32,623 nt of DNA from Phoronis australis (Eukaryota > Phoronida > Phoronidae). Shown in pieces: positions 17,473 to 28,891 of this stretch (the first letter of the stretch is position 1; each line of letters opens with the position of its first letter). The position numbers and the translations under genes are program-made. The stretch lies in NCBI GenBank assembly GCA_002633005.1, contig NMRA01000025.1, positions 997,437 to 1,030,059 on the forward strand. Reading direction: 5' to 3'. The notes beneath the pieces were generated by a model. That model saw only the letters and a program-made list of their open reading frames with translations, did no database searches and was not told the DNA's origin.

Positions 17473-20400
17473 GTGCGTAATTTTGAGCTTTATATCCATA
17501 GACTCAGCAGCTAACTCTCGCAGAAAATTAAATTGCAATTCTCTATGTATTCTGTAGTCTCGAGGGACTGTTATCCCACACATTGATCTCTGCTTTTAAT
17601 CGAATCAGACGTTTCAAAGAGGAACTTCTCTTCGTAAACGCCACGTCGTGAGTATAGGGTTTGTCGTAAATGAACATTTGCTGTAAAACGGTAGAAGGTT
17701 TTCAGGTGCAAGTGAATCTGTTTGTGAAGGAATGTTTTTTTTTACGAAAACATTATTCAGTGAGCAGCTAATCATGTCGTCTGGGACGATTTTCTTGTTG
17801 TTTTTCAGCACTCAGAAGAAACTGAGTAAAGTTCACAAGAAGGAAGCCCAGACTTTGCTCGATATGGAAACGATGTTGGAGAAGTTAAGCTTATTCATTG
17901 AACAAAAACGGGCGAAGGTGCGGAAACTAGCTAAACCGCAATGTGAGTTCACTTTCTGTCATGCGCAGTTAGAGCCACTATTCATGTAGTATGCATTGTA
18001 GTCCCCTACGACCGTTTACCCCCATCCTCTCTCTGATCAGGAATGAGACGTCGCGTCGAAAAATACTTAGTCAGCTCCTTAAACCTTAAAATTAAGCATT
18101 CAATGTATGATAAACTGGCAAATCACAGTCAAGGTCCATATTCGGTTTCCACATTTAGTGAAAAAATGAAGGATGTCGTATAACTATAAAAGCTGACCGT
18201 TATTTTAAAGTACCATCATTACAGGTTTGTAATCTAAAATACATGTATGTTGCACAAGAATCGCAGAATGAAATTTTATGGCCTGATGAATCATAGTTGT
18301 ATAAAAGGATACGTACACTACAACTTGTGGTCACAGCCCACTTCTATCATGCAAAAATTCATAAGGTAGCTGTTAATTTGATAGCTTCTTGATTACATTG
18401 AAGAAGTGTCATATACTGAAGTAAAAAAAACTCTTACCGTGCTGATTAAGTTGTTCTAGATAATCACGCATTACAAAATAATTCAATTTCAGTTTAATGA
18501 GAATTTTTCTGTTGCAATATGATTCTTACAAAACGAAAACGACAAGTAACTACTTTTCAAAAACTTTATTGGTGCTACTTGCCTACTTTTCAATAAATTC
18601 ACCAGTTGGTCAAAATAGTTAAAGCAATGCTAGCACCAGTTTTCCACTTGTAAACTGTAAACATGTGTTACTGGTTGGGGGGGGGGGGGGNGGGGGGGGT
18701 ACTTACACTACATAACTAGGCACAGCCAATCAACATTAAATTTTGAAGAAGTTATTAAATTGATTTGACGGTCTTGAGTTTTGTGCTTCCGCTGCGTGTT
18801 GGTTTGTTGAAAGTTGTCTGGAGAGATAGAGCACCAGCCTCTGAAACATCAGTTGTCACATGACGTGTCCCCTAGGATAATACTCGCTAAGTCCTGTATG
18901 GCATTCTATTGCCCGCAAATATGATGATGTCCATTGTTTTTGTAAGACTGGATGCATTTTGGAAATATTAGCATTGTTCATGAGAACAGCAGAATGTAAA
19001 GAATATTTGTGGGCAATACTTTATAGCACAGGGAATGAAGCTACGTACACTACGCAGGGTTACGTACCTACACAATGACCTGTCAAATTTATAAAAAGAT
19101 ACTTACAATCTACAGATAGTTAAGTCATTGATCACGTCTATTTAAACAGAAAAATAAAAAGTGCAGCATACATGTGCATATCTGTCTGTCATTCTTTGAA
19201 AATAGGCACATGATAAAATATAGGGGTACGTACACTACACAAATGCTACTATTTCACTCAAAACAAATGTATTTGTAATAAACGTCATTTCAACCTAACA
19301 TTTTTAAAGCAGAAAACTGTCTGTGACAAATTTTGCTCCCTTACCAAGTGATATTTCAATTTCATGGCATTTCTAAACATGGAGGTACGCACACTCAAAA
19401 AGAGGTACATACACTAACTACACTGTTTCTGCATCACGTGGCAGCATCATGTCATAGGGCCATTTATTTCTCTTTGATGATAATAAACACCATATTCTTT
19501 TTAAAAAGTAATAATTTCTTCGCAAACACCATTTGTGTACAGTCACTACATTTCATTTGGGGTACATACACTACATTTTGTTAGACTTTTTGACACTTTT
19601 AAACATAGCAGAACCCAGTCAATATCCCAACTTTTGGTTTGTTTAGATATTGAATAATTTGGTGTCTTGCCTAGACTTACATTTTCTGCAGCTCTTTTTT
19701 ATTACAGAGTTATAAAAACTACTTTTTAACCTTCTTTAAAGTAGATGAGGGTGCGAATCACAGAATTTACGAATTTGTAACTAGTTTATGTTTTAGGATG
19801 AACCCTACCATTTCTCAATGATTAAGCCCAACTTCAACTAAGTGATTCTCAAAGGGACTCGAGTTTTTCCTAGTCATAACAAAACAATTGATTACTTAAC
19901 AAAATGTATTTCTTTTCTACTATTGACAGCTGAAAATTGGAATTTTTAAAATGGTCACTCGTAACGCTAAGAATGCATGGAATTCATAGACAAAACATGC
20001 ATATACTTCTCAAACACTGACCAATTTTGTTGATTCATTTTTTAATTTGCACAGCTAAGTAACCCTTTGCATATGAGATTCAGTTGACATTTGGTAAGTG
20101 ACCAGAATAGTTTAGTTTAGTCCATAATACAGGTGACTCTCGAATATGGACCTTGATTGTGATTTACCCGAAACGAAATACCACGCTAAGTCCAAAACTC
20201 AAAGACATGTGATTTTCTATTCAACATTTTGCTTGTAATAGCCAAATAGTACACTTACAATGTCACAAAAATATACCTAATTTTCACCAGTTTATTAGAT
20301 GTACTTATGACTACTATAATTATGAAAGAATAATTTCATATAAAAATTTTGTATATGACCGCGTTTCTGCGAAATGGGAAAATTTTATACTGTTCACGTT

Positions 20401-23400
20401 GACTTCATGAAGCGGTTGTTTACTTTATACGAGATGCGTCAATGGTATCTCCTGAGGTGTAAATTCGTGCATGAGTGGATGTACGTATTTGTTTTTCTTT
20501 TTGTTTTTGTACTTGTTTATCAATGATAGTAAGTACCTGAAAAAACAGAGTTGGTTCTGGATTTTTAGATGATTGAAAAAAGCAAATCCCTTACGTAAAC
20601 TTTCTATCGTAAAAAGTGAGCAACTTAAACATACCGTGCCATCGACTCCAATTAAACAAAAGGAAATCAGAACCAACCATGCTCTTCGGCCTCGTGTTTT
20701 CTACTAAATGTATGCACTTTTCTCTGTTATAGATTTCTGTTATGATAGGGTGCAGCAGTGTTTTGACGACACGTCGTGTACAATCTCTAATCTACAGCGG
20801 GATATTAGGACTTTGAGAGCGGAGGCGGAGAAGAAAGAGAAAATGTTGAGAGAGTTAGTAGGCCTCTTGATAACTCGCTAATTTTGAAGATTGTGTGTAT
20901 TCTTTATTCACAGCTTCTCATTGCTAAATGTCGACGATAACGCTCACTCAAGCTAGAGCTTTTGATTTTGATGATTTTGATTTTTCTGGTTTAGTTATTA
21001 TTATTGATATTTTAATGGACTTTTTGCGAATAGACGAAAAAAACTGACTAAGCGTGCAGGTCCCGGCGTAGAAGTTTATACATTTTACGTGTTTCTTTGG
21101 AGCAAGGCTCAGTTGACCAAAGCATGAGCAGCGCACCATAGGGGGCTGGGTGGACTATGTAGCCCGCATTTATTTCAATACTAATCCGCTCATGGTCACA
21201 TAGCGCGGTGCACCATAGGGGTGCTGCCCCGCCCATGTAAAGTCCTTGTGAGCTAAGTGAGGTCACAAAGGACAACGCAAGGCAAATGTTACGCGGGACT
21301 ATACTTTACCCTTCACAATGGCGTGACCTGGCAATACGGAAGTCACTTGAGTGCTGGGTCGGTGAAATTAGAATGTTTGATTGTGGAATAAAATCCATTG
21401 AGATCGAGTTCACTGTTTCAGTTCCATAAGCGAACATTTGCCGCCTCAAACGTAAACAAATATCTTAAGTCTACCGATCACAGACCCTGCTTCGATGTCT
21501 GGATTCCCAACTCACTGCACAGTCTGCTGTATTTTTCAGTTTATACATCAAAGGTTACTTTGCGAGATGCATTACCAAATCAACATGTGGTACCATGGGA
21601 AGTGACCACGGCCTATTTAATGCATCGTTCGGTCATTGTTTTCTGTTTGTCTTCCAGGTGCGCTAAGGCATTGGATAACGGGGTGGCCACGGCCGATGAA
21701 GTGGTAGCCGCAAAAGTTAAACACGGCCAATCCCTGGCTGAAATGGAATTTTGGAATGTACGTACAGTGTGGAAATTGTTAATAAATCTTATCAACAGTT
21801 TGCATTAAAACTACGAGTTAACTTTTATATCTATAAATATAATTTTCTGATTTGGAGGCAACAAGCAAGCGTTTTGGTCAATAGCACGTGCACCATAAAT
21901 GTAAGCCAGTCACATAATGTGAACCTCATTTCTGACTAATTGTTGACGTTTAATATTTTAGAAAGAAGAAGCACTGCGAAATAAAGAGAGAAAGCAAAAG
22001 AAAAGCGGGAAAAGAAGGCACATGCCAAAACATGATCCGGAGGCGATCAAAGAGAAATACATAAAGGTTTGTGACAGTTCAATTCCATTTTTTCAAATTA
22101 TCCGCTATCGTGAAGCCGACGTTATTATGATATAACATTGTCATCACTAGTGTCATTAGCGCCATCAAATTTTTTATATTTTGAGATTCGACCGAACTTG
22201 TAATTCAGTGTTTTTAACCTTTTATCGACTACTGTATAAAAACTGAAATAAATTGCAATAAAGGTTTTCAAACTTGTTCAAAATTAATATGACAAAGCAA
22301 TTTAGCTTTTTTGCCATTGATACTGACATATTACTATAAAAGAGCCTAGGCAACGGAAACAGCAAATCAAACTGTCCAGTGTTCAGTTTTCTAGGCTATG
22401 CTGGTAATATACGTAACAAAGCGACAACGACATGTTGATCTGAAAGGAGCCGATTCTCACTTGAAAACATCGATCGGGCTGCAAATAACGGGCTCCTTGG
22501 CATTGAAATACGTGTAGAGCCGTGTTTTGTAAAACCAAGACACTCGCAAAGCATTTGCAAGGAAAAATAGCTTAGGCAACGGAAACATTAATATGCGCGT
22601 CATAAATCGACAATCTAAATTCACCGGCCAAACACCTCTTTGGAAAATAAGATACGGAGCCTACAATAACTGCTAGAATGTGGTGGTGAGCTTGTAGTCT
22701 CCGCAAATCACTCACTTTTCCGTCGCGTGATTGATTCAGCGTGGGCTTGCGTGACTGCTTTTTCGCGAGTATAGATCAGTGAGATCCTCTCAATTTTTCT
22801 AAAGAATTTCAAAACAACAAATATCTCTGTACATTGCTGGGTTCCATTTATGTGGTAAAATATTGAGAAAAGATCCTTTTTTGCAACCAAAAACGGTACT
22901 TTGCGTAGAACGTGTACAGCCGTTTCGTCCTTATCTCAGGAACTTGATTCACCACCAGGTACCCCCTCTATCGTTGTAACAATAGTAACAGGCTTAGAGA
23001 TTTGCTAGTCGGGGGGAATCCCGCAACAAAAGGATAATGTTCAATCCTTCCTTCAGTGTCTGGTGCTGAGGGTTTATTCTGAAGCAATAAAATTAACACA
23101 AATATGTCATGTCCGTGTTTTCTTCACAGTGTCATGAAAGAGCTGACATGCACTTTAGTTCCACGTTACTGTCAGCGGAGGCTTCGTTGAAGGCGGCAAA
23201 GAAAATTTCAACTGATTCCAAGCGGTGGGTACAATGCAACTCTCACGGAGGAAACTTAGTAAAACTGGACAACCCAGGCCAGACTTCATTTTGTTCTCTA
23301 TAGACCTAAGTACTGCAAATAATGTCAAAAACTGTGAGTTATTGTTAGTGGGGTGACTTTGACGGCGACAATCCGATATGTGGGTGACACCCAACTGAAT

Positions 23401-24249
23401 GGAAAGAATGGACGGGGGTAGCATGAACTAAATAGTGTTGAGCTGAGAAATAAGTGGTAACGGTGCAAACGACCGGGTACAGTATGAGATTAGTGGGAAG
23501 TGACGCGTATGCCGGCAATGATAATGCTGCCCAAATGACTTTGGAGGCCCAGTATCGGTGATGACGCCGTTATTTTGAGTCCCGACTGGCGATACTGGCA
23601 GCAACGTCACTGATAAAAATACGGAGATGTTTTGTAGTCTGTAGTCTGAATAGCTAGCGAGTTTTGTTGGCTTTTGTGATAGTTGCACGTGTTCGTTTTG
23701 TTCAGAAACAACTTAATGATTTATTTCAATGATCTTTGTTATCATCGGTAAGTGACATTTTTGATTAACAAATTATATTGTTTCAGGAGGACCTGTAGAT
23801 CTAAAGCCACAACCACACAAGAAGTGCAGACTGTATTTAGCTTTGCAACCAAACTGGCCCCCACTGACAACAGCGCCTTCCCACAAAAACACAGTGTAGA
23901 AAGAGATGACGTCACATCGTTGCAGATGGCTGCAGAAGACCCTGAGCCGGAGCCGTCTGATATTTTGAAGCCGGATAATTCTTACAGTCACTGTATCTTC
24001 GAGTTCACCAATGTAGTAAGGGGGGCAAGGCAGGCGTCGGAAGATTCTCCAGACGATTTATTGAGCTTAACGGAGTCCGAAATTGATTTCCCTGAAATAG
24101 ATCAGCCTGCGCAAGGCGACTCCTCGCTGTGTGTTGCAACAGATTTTAACAATAACCACGATTGGCACAAATATTGGGAACTAACTCAAACAAGAGGACA
24201 CGTCTTGGAGGTTCCACTAGCTCTACCAGGTGCAGTTGGAGACAGTTGA
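17396..24249 (+). CDS. unrecognised seven-exon gene, predicted 364-residue coiled-coil protein
   Basis: Seven exons (17396-17472, 17809-17942, 20733-20853, 21658-21757, 21962-22066, 23130-23224, 23787-24249) join with GT-AG introns and consistent phases 2, 1, 2, 0, 0, 2. They total 1095 nt. Residues about 27-115 are charged and heptad-like (coiled coil). Residues 145-179 are strongly basic (KERKQKKSGKRRH), and 211-364 are polar to acidic (EDPEPEPSD, SEDSPDDLLSLTESEIDFPE) and probably disordered. There is no signal peptide or membrane segment, so a cytosolic, nuclear or cytoskeletal adaptor role is possible but unproven. The weak link is exon 3 to exon 4, which uses a modest donor, AGA|GTTAGT. 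Without it the first three exons make a 119-residue protein ending at 20881, and exons 4-7 would belong to another transcript. An AATAAA lies at 24647. Confidence 0.6.
17809..17942 (+). CDS. coiled-coil gene exon 2
   Basis: The acceptor is GTTTTTCAG before 17809 and the donor is CAAT|GTGAGT after 17942. The 134 nt encode a charged helix with Leu/Met heptads (KKLSKVHKKEAQTLLDMETM, then LEKLSLFIEQKRAKVRKLA). The exon enters in phase 2 and leaves in phase 1. Both splice sites are strong, making this the most secure exon of the N-terminal half. Confidence 0.7.
18117..20168. repeat. ~2 kb segment bounded by 28 bp inverted repeats
   Basis: 18117-18144 (starts GGCAAATCACAGTCAAGGTC) and the reverse complement of 20141-20168 agree at 26 of 28 positions. 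The segment lies in an intron and has no transposase-like frame, so if mobile it is non-autonomous. Flanking duplications were not evident. Confidence 0.45.
18300..19580 (+). repeat. dispersed TACRTACACTACA motifs, degenerate tandem array
   Basis: Related sequences occur near 18309, 18697, 19041, 19226, 19384, 19403 and 19562, often preceded by GGGG or GAGG. Several spacings are 158-185 bp, others about twice that. This suggests an old tandem repeat of roughly 160-190 bp units in which only the core motif is still easy to see. Confidence 0.45.
20733..20853 (+). CDS. coiled-coil gene exon 3 (donor uncertain; may run to a stop at 20881)
   Basis: The acceptor is TCTCTGTTATAG. Two bases finish a Tyr codon from exon 2, and the frame continues YDRVQQCFDDTSCTISNLQR and RTLRAEAEKKEKMLRE, again coiled-coil. 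If GTTAGT at 20854 is used, the frame passes into exon 4. If not, it reads LVGLLITR and stops at 20879-20881. Both ends might be real as alternative isoforms. Confidence 0.6.
21658..21757 (+). CDS. coiled-coil gene exon 4 (possible alternative start exon)
   Basis: The acceptor is TTTGTCTTCCAG and the donor is TGGAAT|GTACGT. The frame reads CAKALDNGVATADEVVAAKV and then KHGQSLAEMEFWN. It leaves in phase 0. The same frame is open upstream to an ATG at 21398, so an unspliced first exon from an internal promoter is possible. The pyrimidine tract just before 21658 favours splicing. Confidence 0.6.
21962..22066 (+). CDS. coiled-coil gene exon 5 (basic segment)
   Basis: The acceptor is TTAATATTTTAG and the donor is ATAAAG|GTTTGT. 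Its 35 codons encode a very basic stretch (KEEALRNKERKQKKSGKRRH, then MPKHDPEAIKEKYIK) that could act as a nuclear localisation or nucleic-acid contact segment; this is inference from composition only. Phase is 0 at both ends, so it could be skipped without a frameshift. Confidence 0.65.
22067..23129. other. intron 5 of the coiled-coil gene
   Basis: No coding signal. TAGGCAACGGAAAC occurs twice in direct orientation, near 22346 and 22573, which may be a trace of a repeat element. Confidence 0.5.
23130..23224 (+). CDS. coiled-coil gene exon 6
   Basis: The acceptor is TTTTCTTCACAG and the donor is AAGCG|GTGGGT. The 95 nt encode CHERADMHFSSTLLSAEASL and then KAAKKISTDSK, leaving in phase 2 so that the next exon completes an Arg codon. 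A donor five bases further on (GTACAA) would break the frame of exon 7, which supports the GTGGGT choice. Confidence 0.65.
23787..24249 (+). CDS. coiled-coil gene exon 7 (acidic C-terminus)
   Basis: The acceptor is ATATTGTTTCAG. After one base completing Arg, 153 codons run to a TGA at 24247-24249. The product is Ser/Thr/Asp/Glu-rich with few hydrophobic runs, apart from YSHCIFEFTNVVRGAR and HDWHKYWELTQTRG. These two could be short binding motifs in an otherwise disordered tail. It is the longest exon and the longest unexplained open frame in the region. Confidence 0.65.
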
Positions 24250-24960
24250 AATGTTACACAAAATCCGGTGCTGTGTATGGAAAAAATCTTACGCCATTCA
24301 AATATCTTTCGTTTTCGTCAACGATTTCTTTGAAGTCTGTAATGCTTTTTTCGCCTGGTGAACTTATGTTAACTTTTACCCGCGCATTGAAACCATGCGT
24401 CTCGAGCCTTCGCTTTATGCTTAAAGTGAAACACTTGTGCAAGAATAGTTATTCGTAAGAGTGTAGATTCTCAATGCGTGACGAAGCAGTCAGCTGAGAA
24501 TAGAGAGAACACTCAAAACGTCCGGTTGAAAACATATGTCTGTTTTTGGTTCCCATTGTGCCTTTGGCTGGAGCTTTGGTGTATGCAAAACATAGGACTG
24601 GCATTAATAATAGCTTTACTAAATTTATAGTCAGGTTCCAGTTTACAATAAATGGCTGTCGAGGGCACTTGGAGGTAATTTAGACCGTGCTGAATCCAAA
24701 GCAATTGTATACCGGTCTGGATTATACCGGCATAACCCTCAAATCAATAGATNAAAAAGTCGCATCACAATATGGACAAATTTGCGATACCAATTGCGTT
24801 GTGAAAATGGCCTTAATGCTTTGATTTTGGTACAATGACTTGTAGTTTTATATTTATTCAATAGATAGTTGATATTGTTCCTATTACATGTTTTACGATA
24901 CAGATTTTGTCTATGAAATATATAGTATATTTTGTCCGTGACAAGAATAGTGGGATCTAA
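24250..24960. other. 3' flank of the coiled-coil gene
   Basis: Likely 3' UTR and flank. AATAAA at 24647-24652 is a possible polyadenylation signal. ATACCGG occurs twice near 24710-24730, and an N lies at 24753. I see no supported ORF. Confidence 0.45.
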
Positions 24961-25855
24961 AACCTGTACAAAATTGCTTAAATGTAAGCCAGGCGATTTG
25001 AGAACTTGGGACAGATGTGCTTAAAGTTAAGCGAGATTTATTTAACACTTGTGGCTTAATTTTAAGCCAGAGTAGGATATGTCCATTCCAGAACTTGTAC
25101 AGCTATTCTTAAATTTAAGCGGGATTCATGTTACACTTGCGCTTGATTTTAAGCCAGACTAGGAGATGTCGATTCCAGAACTTTTAGAGCTATTCTTAAA
25201 TTTAAGCAGGATTTGTTACTTACACTTGCAAATTTTATGCTTGAGTGGGAGATGGCGGTGTTAAAACTTGTACATCTATTCTTGATTTAAGCGGGATTTA
25301 TGTTACTTACACTTGTGCTTAATTTTAATCCAGAGTAGGAGATAGCGATTTTGAAACATGTACAGCTATTCTTAAATTTAAGCGGGATTTATGTTACACT
25401 TGTGCTTAATTTTAAGCCAGATTAGGAGATGACAGTTTTGAAACTTGTACAGATATTCTTAAGTTTAAGCGGGATTTATGTTACACTTGCGCTTAATTTT
25501 AAGCCAGACTAGGAAATGGCGATTTTGAAACGTATACAGCTATTCTTAAGTTTAAGCGGGATTTATGTTACACTTGTGCTTAATATTAAGCCAGACAAGA
25601 TGGCGATTTTGAAACTTGTACAGTTATTCTTAAATTTAAGCAGGATTTATGTGAGTGAGACTTGTGCTTAATTTTAAGCCAGAGTAGGAGATGTTGATTT
25701 CAGAATTTGTACAGATATGCTTAAATTCAAGCGGGGTTTATGACACTTACACTAACCTTGTGCTTAATTTTAGGCTCGAATAGGAGATGACGCTTTTAAA
25801 GCTTGCACAGATATTCTTAAACTTAAGCGGTGTTGATGTTACTTGTTTCATTATT
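24960..25855 (+). repeat. ~90 bp tandem repeat, about ten units, with palindromic core
   Basis: The block TACAGCTATTCTTAAATTTA recurs near 25011, 25096, 25186, 25271, 25361, 25447, 25536, 25620, 25706 and 25806. It is followed by AGCGGGATTTATGTTACACT, CTTAATTTTAAGCCAGACTA and GGAGATGGCGATTTTGAAAC. Each unit carries two palindrome-like pieces (CTTAAATTTAAG and CTTAATTTTAAG). Copies differ by substitutions and small indels. It is a minisatellite-like array with no open frame. Confidence 0.88.
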
Positions 25856-26079
25856 TATCAAAATCTGCCTATAAAATCGTGACTTTGGACCAAAAGAGAA
25901 AAGTTTAAATTTTCAGAGGAACCGGTTAGATGATTTAGATTCAGCACCCTGAAATTAATCAAGATAAATCGTCAGACTTGTATTACCCCCAAATGCCCTC
26001 GACATCATTGCCTGATGTCTTTTTTTGAAATATGTGTATAGTTTTAATTATTCTTAATAAAAATTACTGTAAAATGAAC

Positions 26080-26660
26080 TTGATTACAGCTTTGTACCTG
26101 CCTACTTTCTTATCCATCTAAATCTACCTGCTGAGATATGCATAACTAAATCTACATATCTTAATACCTGAATCTACATAACACTAAAACCAACCTACTT
26201 TTTGCCCCCCTAAATTTACCTAACTAGGTGTACCCACCTAAATTTACCCTTGCACCTGTTATAAATTTACCTACTTACCTAAACTACCTTCTTGCCTATC
26301 TTCCGAAATGTACCTAACTTTCTATATCTACCTTCTTACATATCTTCCTGAATCTACATACCTTTCTACCCACTTAAATCCGCCTACCTACTTACCAACA
26401 TTTGCCAAAAGTCTACCTACTTTCATGTCTACCTACTTACATGTGCCTATATACCTACCTACGTAATAACCCAATCACATAGATACCTAATTTTATCTTT
26501 CGACTTACCTACCAACATTTACTGTCATTGCTACGTCCTTTAATACGTTAAGTCACTTTCCTACCTACCTACCTACCTACCTAAATAATGATAATCTATC
26601 TGCCTACCTACATACATGTACCTACATTTCGCTACAAATATTTACCTACACTCCCACATA
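26080..26660. repeat. degenerate (CTAC)n tract
   Basis: Hundreds of bases are dominated by CTAC/ACCT units mixed with AAAT, CTTT and TTAC variants. The purest stretch is near 26561-26582. This is an old expanded tetranucleotide microsatellite. Confidence 0.85.
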
Positions 26661-26849
26661 CCTTCACACCACTGTCACAATATTCTAATTCCCACTAGTA
26701 GACCTAAGAAGCACAATCAGTCACATTTCAAAGGTTACGACAGTTTGGAGAGTTACGCTAGTTGGTGGTCTAACAGGGGCGCATGAGGCGAAAGCAAAAC
26801 CTTGTCAGTTCCTCTTCTGACCTTGCCACTGATTCGGATTGTTCTGAAA

Positions 26850-27665
26850 CCTCCACGACCCCCACACCCCACGACTCCCTAGACCTACGACCCCGTCAAC
26901 CCATAACCCTATCGATACTCGACCCACAACCCTCTCGAACCACGACATGTGCAATTGATTACCTTTTTGCACATTTCACAATCATGTTTCGTAGCTGAAT
27001 GACTTTCCCATAAGACTTCCCTACACGTGAATCTGATCTGGCTCAAGTCTGGTGGTTGAAAACAGAAAGAGGTGTAAGAACATGATCTGATATTGGGGAT
27101 TTTTTCACGAGCTAGCATGCCAGTAAAATAGTTCCACGAGCGGCTACCAATGGCTCTGTTCTACTAAAGTTAGTTACATAGTACCTTCACGTGAATGGAC
27201 GTGTTTTCACATTTCTATCATTTTTGTGTTGTATACTCGCTTAAAATACACTTCATGTAACGTTGAAATACTTTTTAGCTAACAGTTTGCTTTTTAAACT
27301 GTTTTTACTGCACGTTGCACTCTCCTAAAAAAGCTTGACTCTGCCATTCACTGAAGAGCAGACCAGACGATTACACTTTGGGCCAGGAACGACATCGGTA
27401 ACGTTGGCAGGTCTTCGATTTGACTTCATCGCGATATTTTTTTCTGTTTTGGTTTGATTTGCCGAATCGACTCGCTTGATTGCAAAAAACAAAGAAAAGC
27501 CATCCGAGCTCACGGCCAAGTCAGTGCTTTTTCTATGTTCAGATCGTGTCCAGCTTGTGTAGACTGGGTATAGGGGGTTGTGGGCCGTGGATCGAGGGGT
27601 CGTGGGTCGAGTGTCGATGGTGTTATGGGTCGACGAGGTTGTGGATCGAGGGGGTCCTGGGGAAT
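26850..27665. repeat. inverted pair of CGACCC-type repeat blocks
   Basis: The plus strand at about 26855-26945 (with CGTCAACCCATAACCCTATC and ATACTCGACCCACAACCC) matches the reverse complement of about 27570-27665 (with CGTCGACCCATAACACCATC and ACACTCGACCCACGACCC). Each block is itself built of short CGACCCACGACCCCTCGATC-like units. Reading frames across them are Thr/Pro/Ser-rich because of the repeat and are probably not genes. Confidence 0.65.
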
Positions 27666-28636
27666 CGAGAGTTTTTTTTAACAACGGTTGCTCAAGTCAA
27701 CGCCATTCTTGTAATGAAATAAATTCCAGTTACTTAATTTTGTTGTTTGCTTCTACTTCATCTATGGCACATGTTTGCAACCACAACAATCACACGATTT
27801 GTATATTTTCAAAACCTGCCGAAAAACGCTTTCAGATTGCTCATCAGAGGCCACGGTTCAATCTTACCAGGCAACGAATTCTATTAGCTTTTGAGTTTGA
27901 AGTGAGAGTAAAATGAATTTGAAAATATTACGTGCCTCCTGCATCATCTGCCATTAGGTGTGAGCAAAAAGATATTTTCTGTGTAATCTCAGTTTAAGCT
28001 GCTTACAGGCATTTCTGAGCTACTATTACAGAGAAATTTATCCCCACGTATAGCCGTCCAGGCTAATTTACAATCGGCAAAATTTAAATTTAAAAAATAC
28101 CATTGTGTTGCAAACCATAGTCGAAAAAGTAACACTGAATTCACGTTTTTAACTCTTCTTTGACCCTATTTGTTAACAAGAAGGTTATGACAAAATCACA
28201 ACAAATTCTAACATAAGTTGCAGCGCCCCTATTGAAAACAGTGTTTCAATTGTTGAATTTGACTCCTAAAGTTAGTTCCCAGTTTGTGACTTTTGAACAC
28301 ATGATTGCAACCAAGTAGGTTGTCCTCATCCATCATGCATGAAAGCAAACACATTGCTTGAGTTTCAAGATATGTGTTGAAATTCTTGCCTATGATGCAA
28401 ATGGCTAAATAAAGTACATATTACTAGTATGGATCTCTGAAAGCATTAGCGGAATGCAAATTTAATGAAATCAAAATAAATCATTCACAATATGCAACAA
28501 TAAACAATTAGAAAAGAAACACCACTGACTGCAATTGAACATCTATTATAAAATTTTTATCAGGTTTATATAGCTAATGCTTGCCATAAAAGGGCACGTG
28601 TACATTTATTTTGCTACATTGTATGCGACAACTAGA
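27000..28636. other. no gene seen
   Basis: Apart from the repeat block at 27570-27665, this is AT-rich sequence without a supported frame. It leads directly into the GC-rich satellite at about 28637. Confidence 0.5.
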
Positions 28637-28814
28637 GGCCCTTTCCGAAGGCAGCGCAGGCAGGCTCCGGCGTAGCCCTTAGGCGGGCCGCAGCCAAGCT
28701 GCCGAAGGCAGCGCAGGCAGGCTCCGGCGTAGCACTTAGGCGGGCCGCAGCCAAGCCGCCGAAGGCAGCGCAGGCATGCTCCGGCGTAGCACTTAGGCGG
28801 GCCGCAGCCANGCC

Positions 28815-28891
28815 TTTTCAAATTAGCCGGTGGAGCGTGAGACCCCTGAGGTCCCAATCGAGTCCTCACGACAACTTTGCGTTATGGTGTC
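28815..28891. other. ~75 bp non-satellite interruption of the array
   Basis: After four units the array is broken by unrelated sequence (from TTTTCAAATTAGCCGGTGGA to TTTGCGTTATGGTGTC) and then resumes in the same direction. The junction GTCGGTAGCA also occurs inside the array near 29178. An N lies at 28811 next to the left junction, so an assembly join cannot be excluded. Confidence 0.7.

Larger units (their letters stand above)
17990..20730. other. large intron 2 of the coiled-coil gene
   Basis: No coding signal. It contains a pair of 28 bp inverted repeats (18117 and 20141), a set of recurring TACRTACACTACA motifs at 18.3-19.6 kb and a G run with an N at about 18678-18700. Sequence is otherwise AT-rich. 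Confidence 0.55.

Noticed and set aside
23428-23688. 86-codon minus-strand ORF in intron 6
   Set aside because: No domain, no splice partners and opposite to a phased plus-strand gene.
27325-27684. 119-codon Thr/Ser/Arg-rich minus-strand ORF
   Set aside because: Much of it is the CGACCC repeat block, and an equally open frame exists on the other strand.
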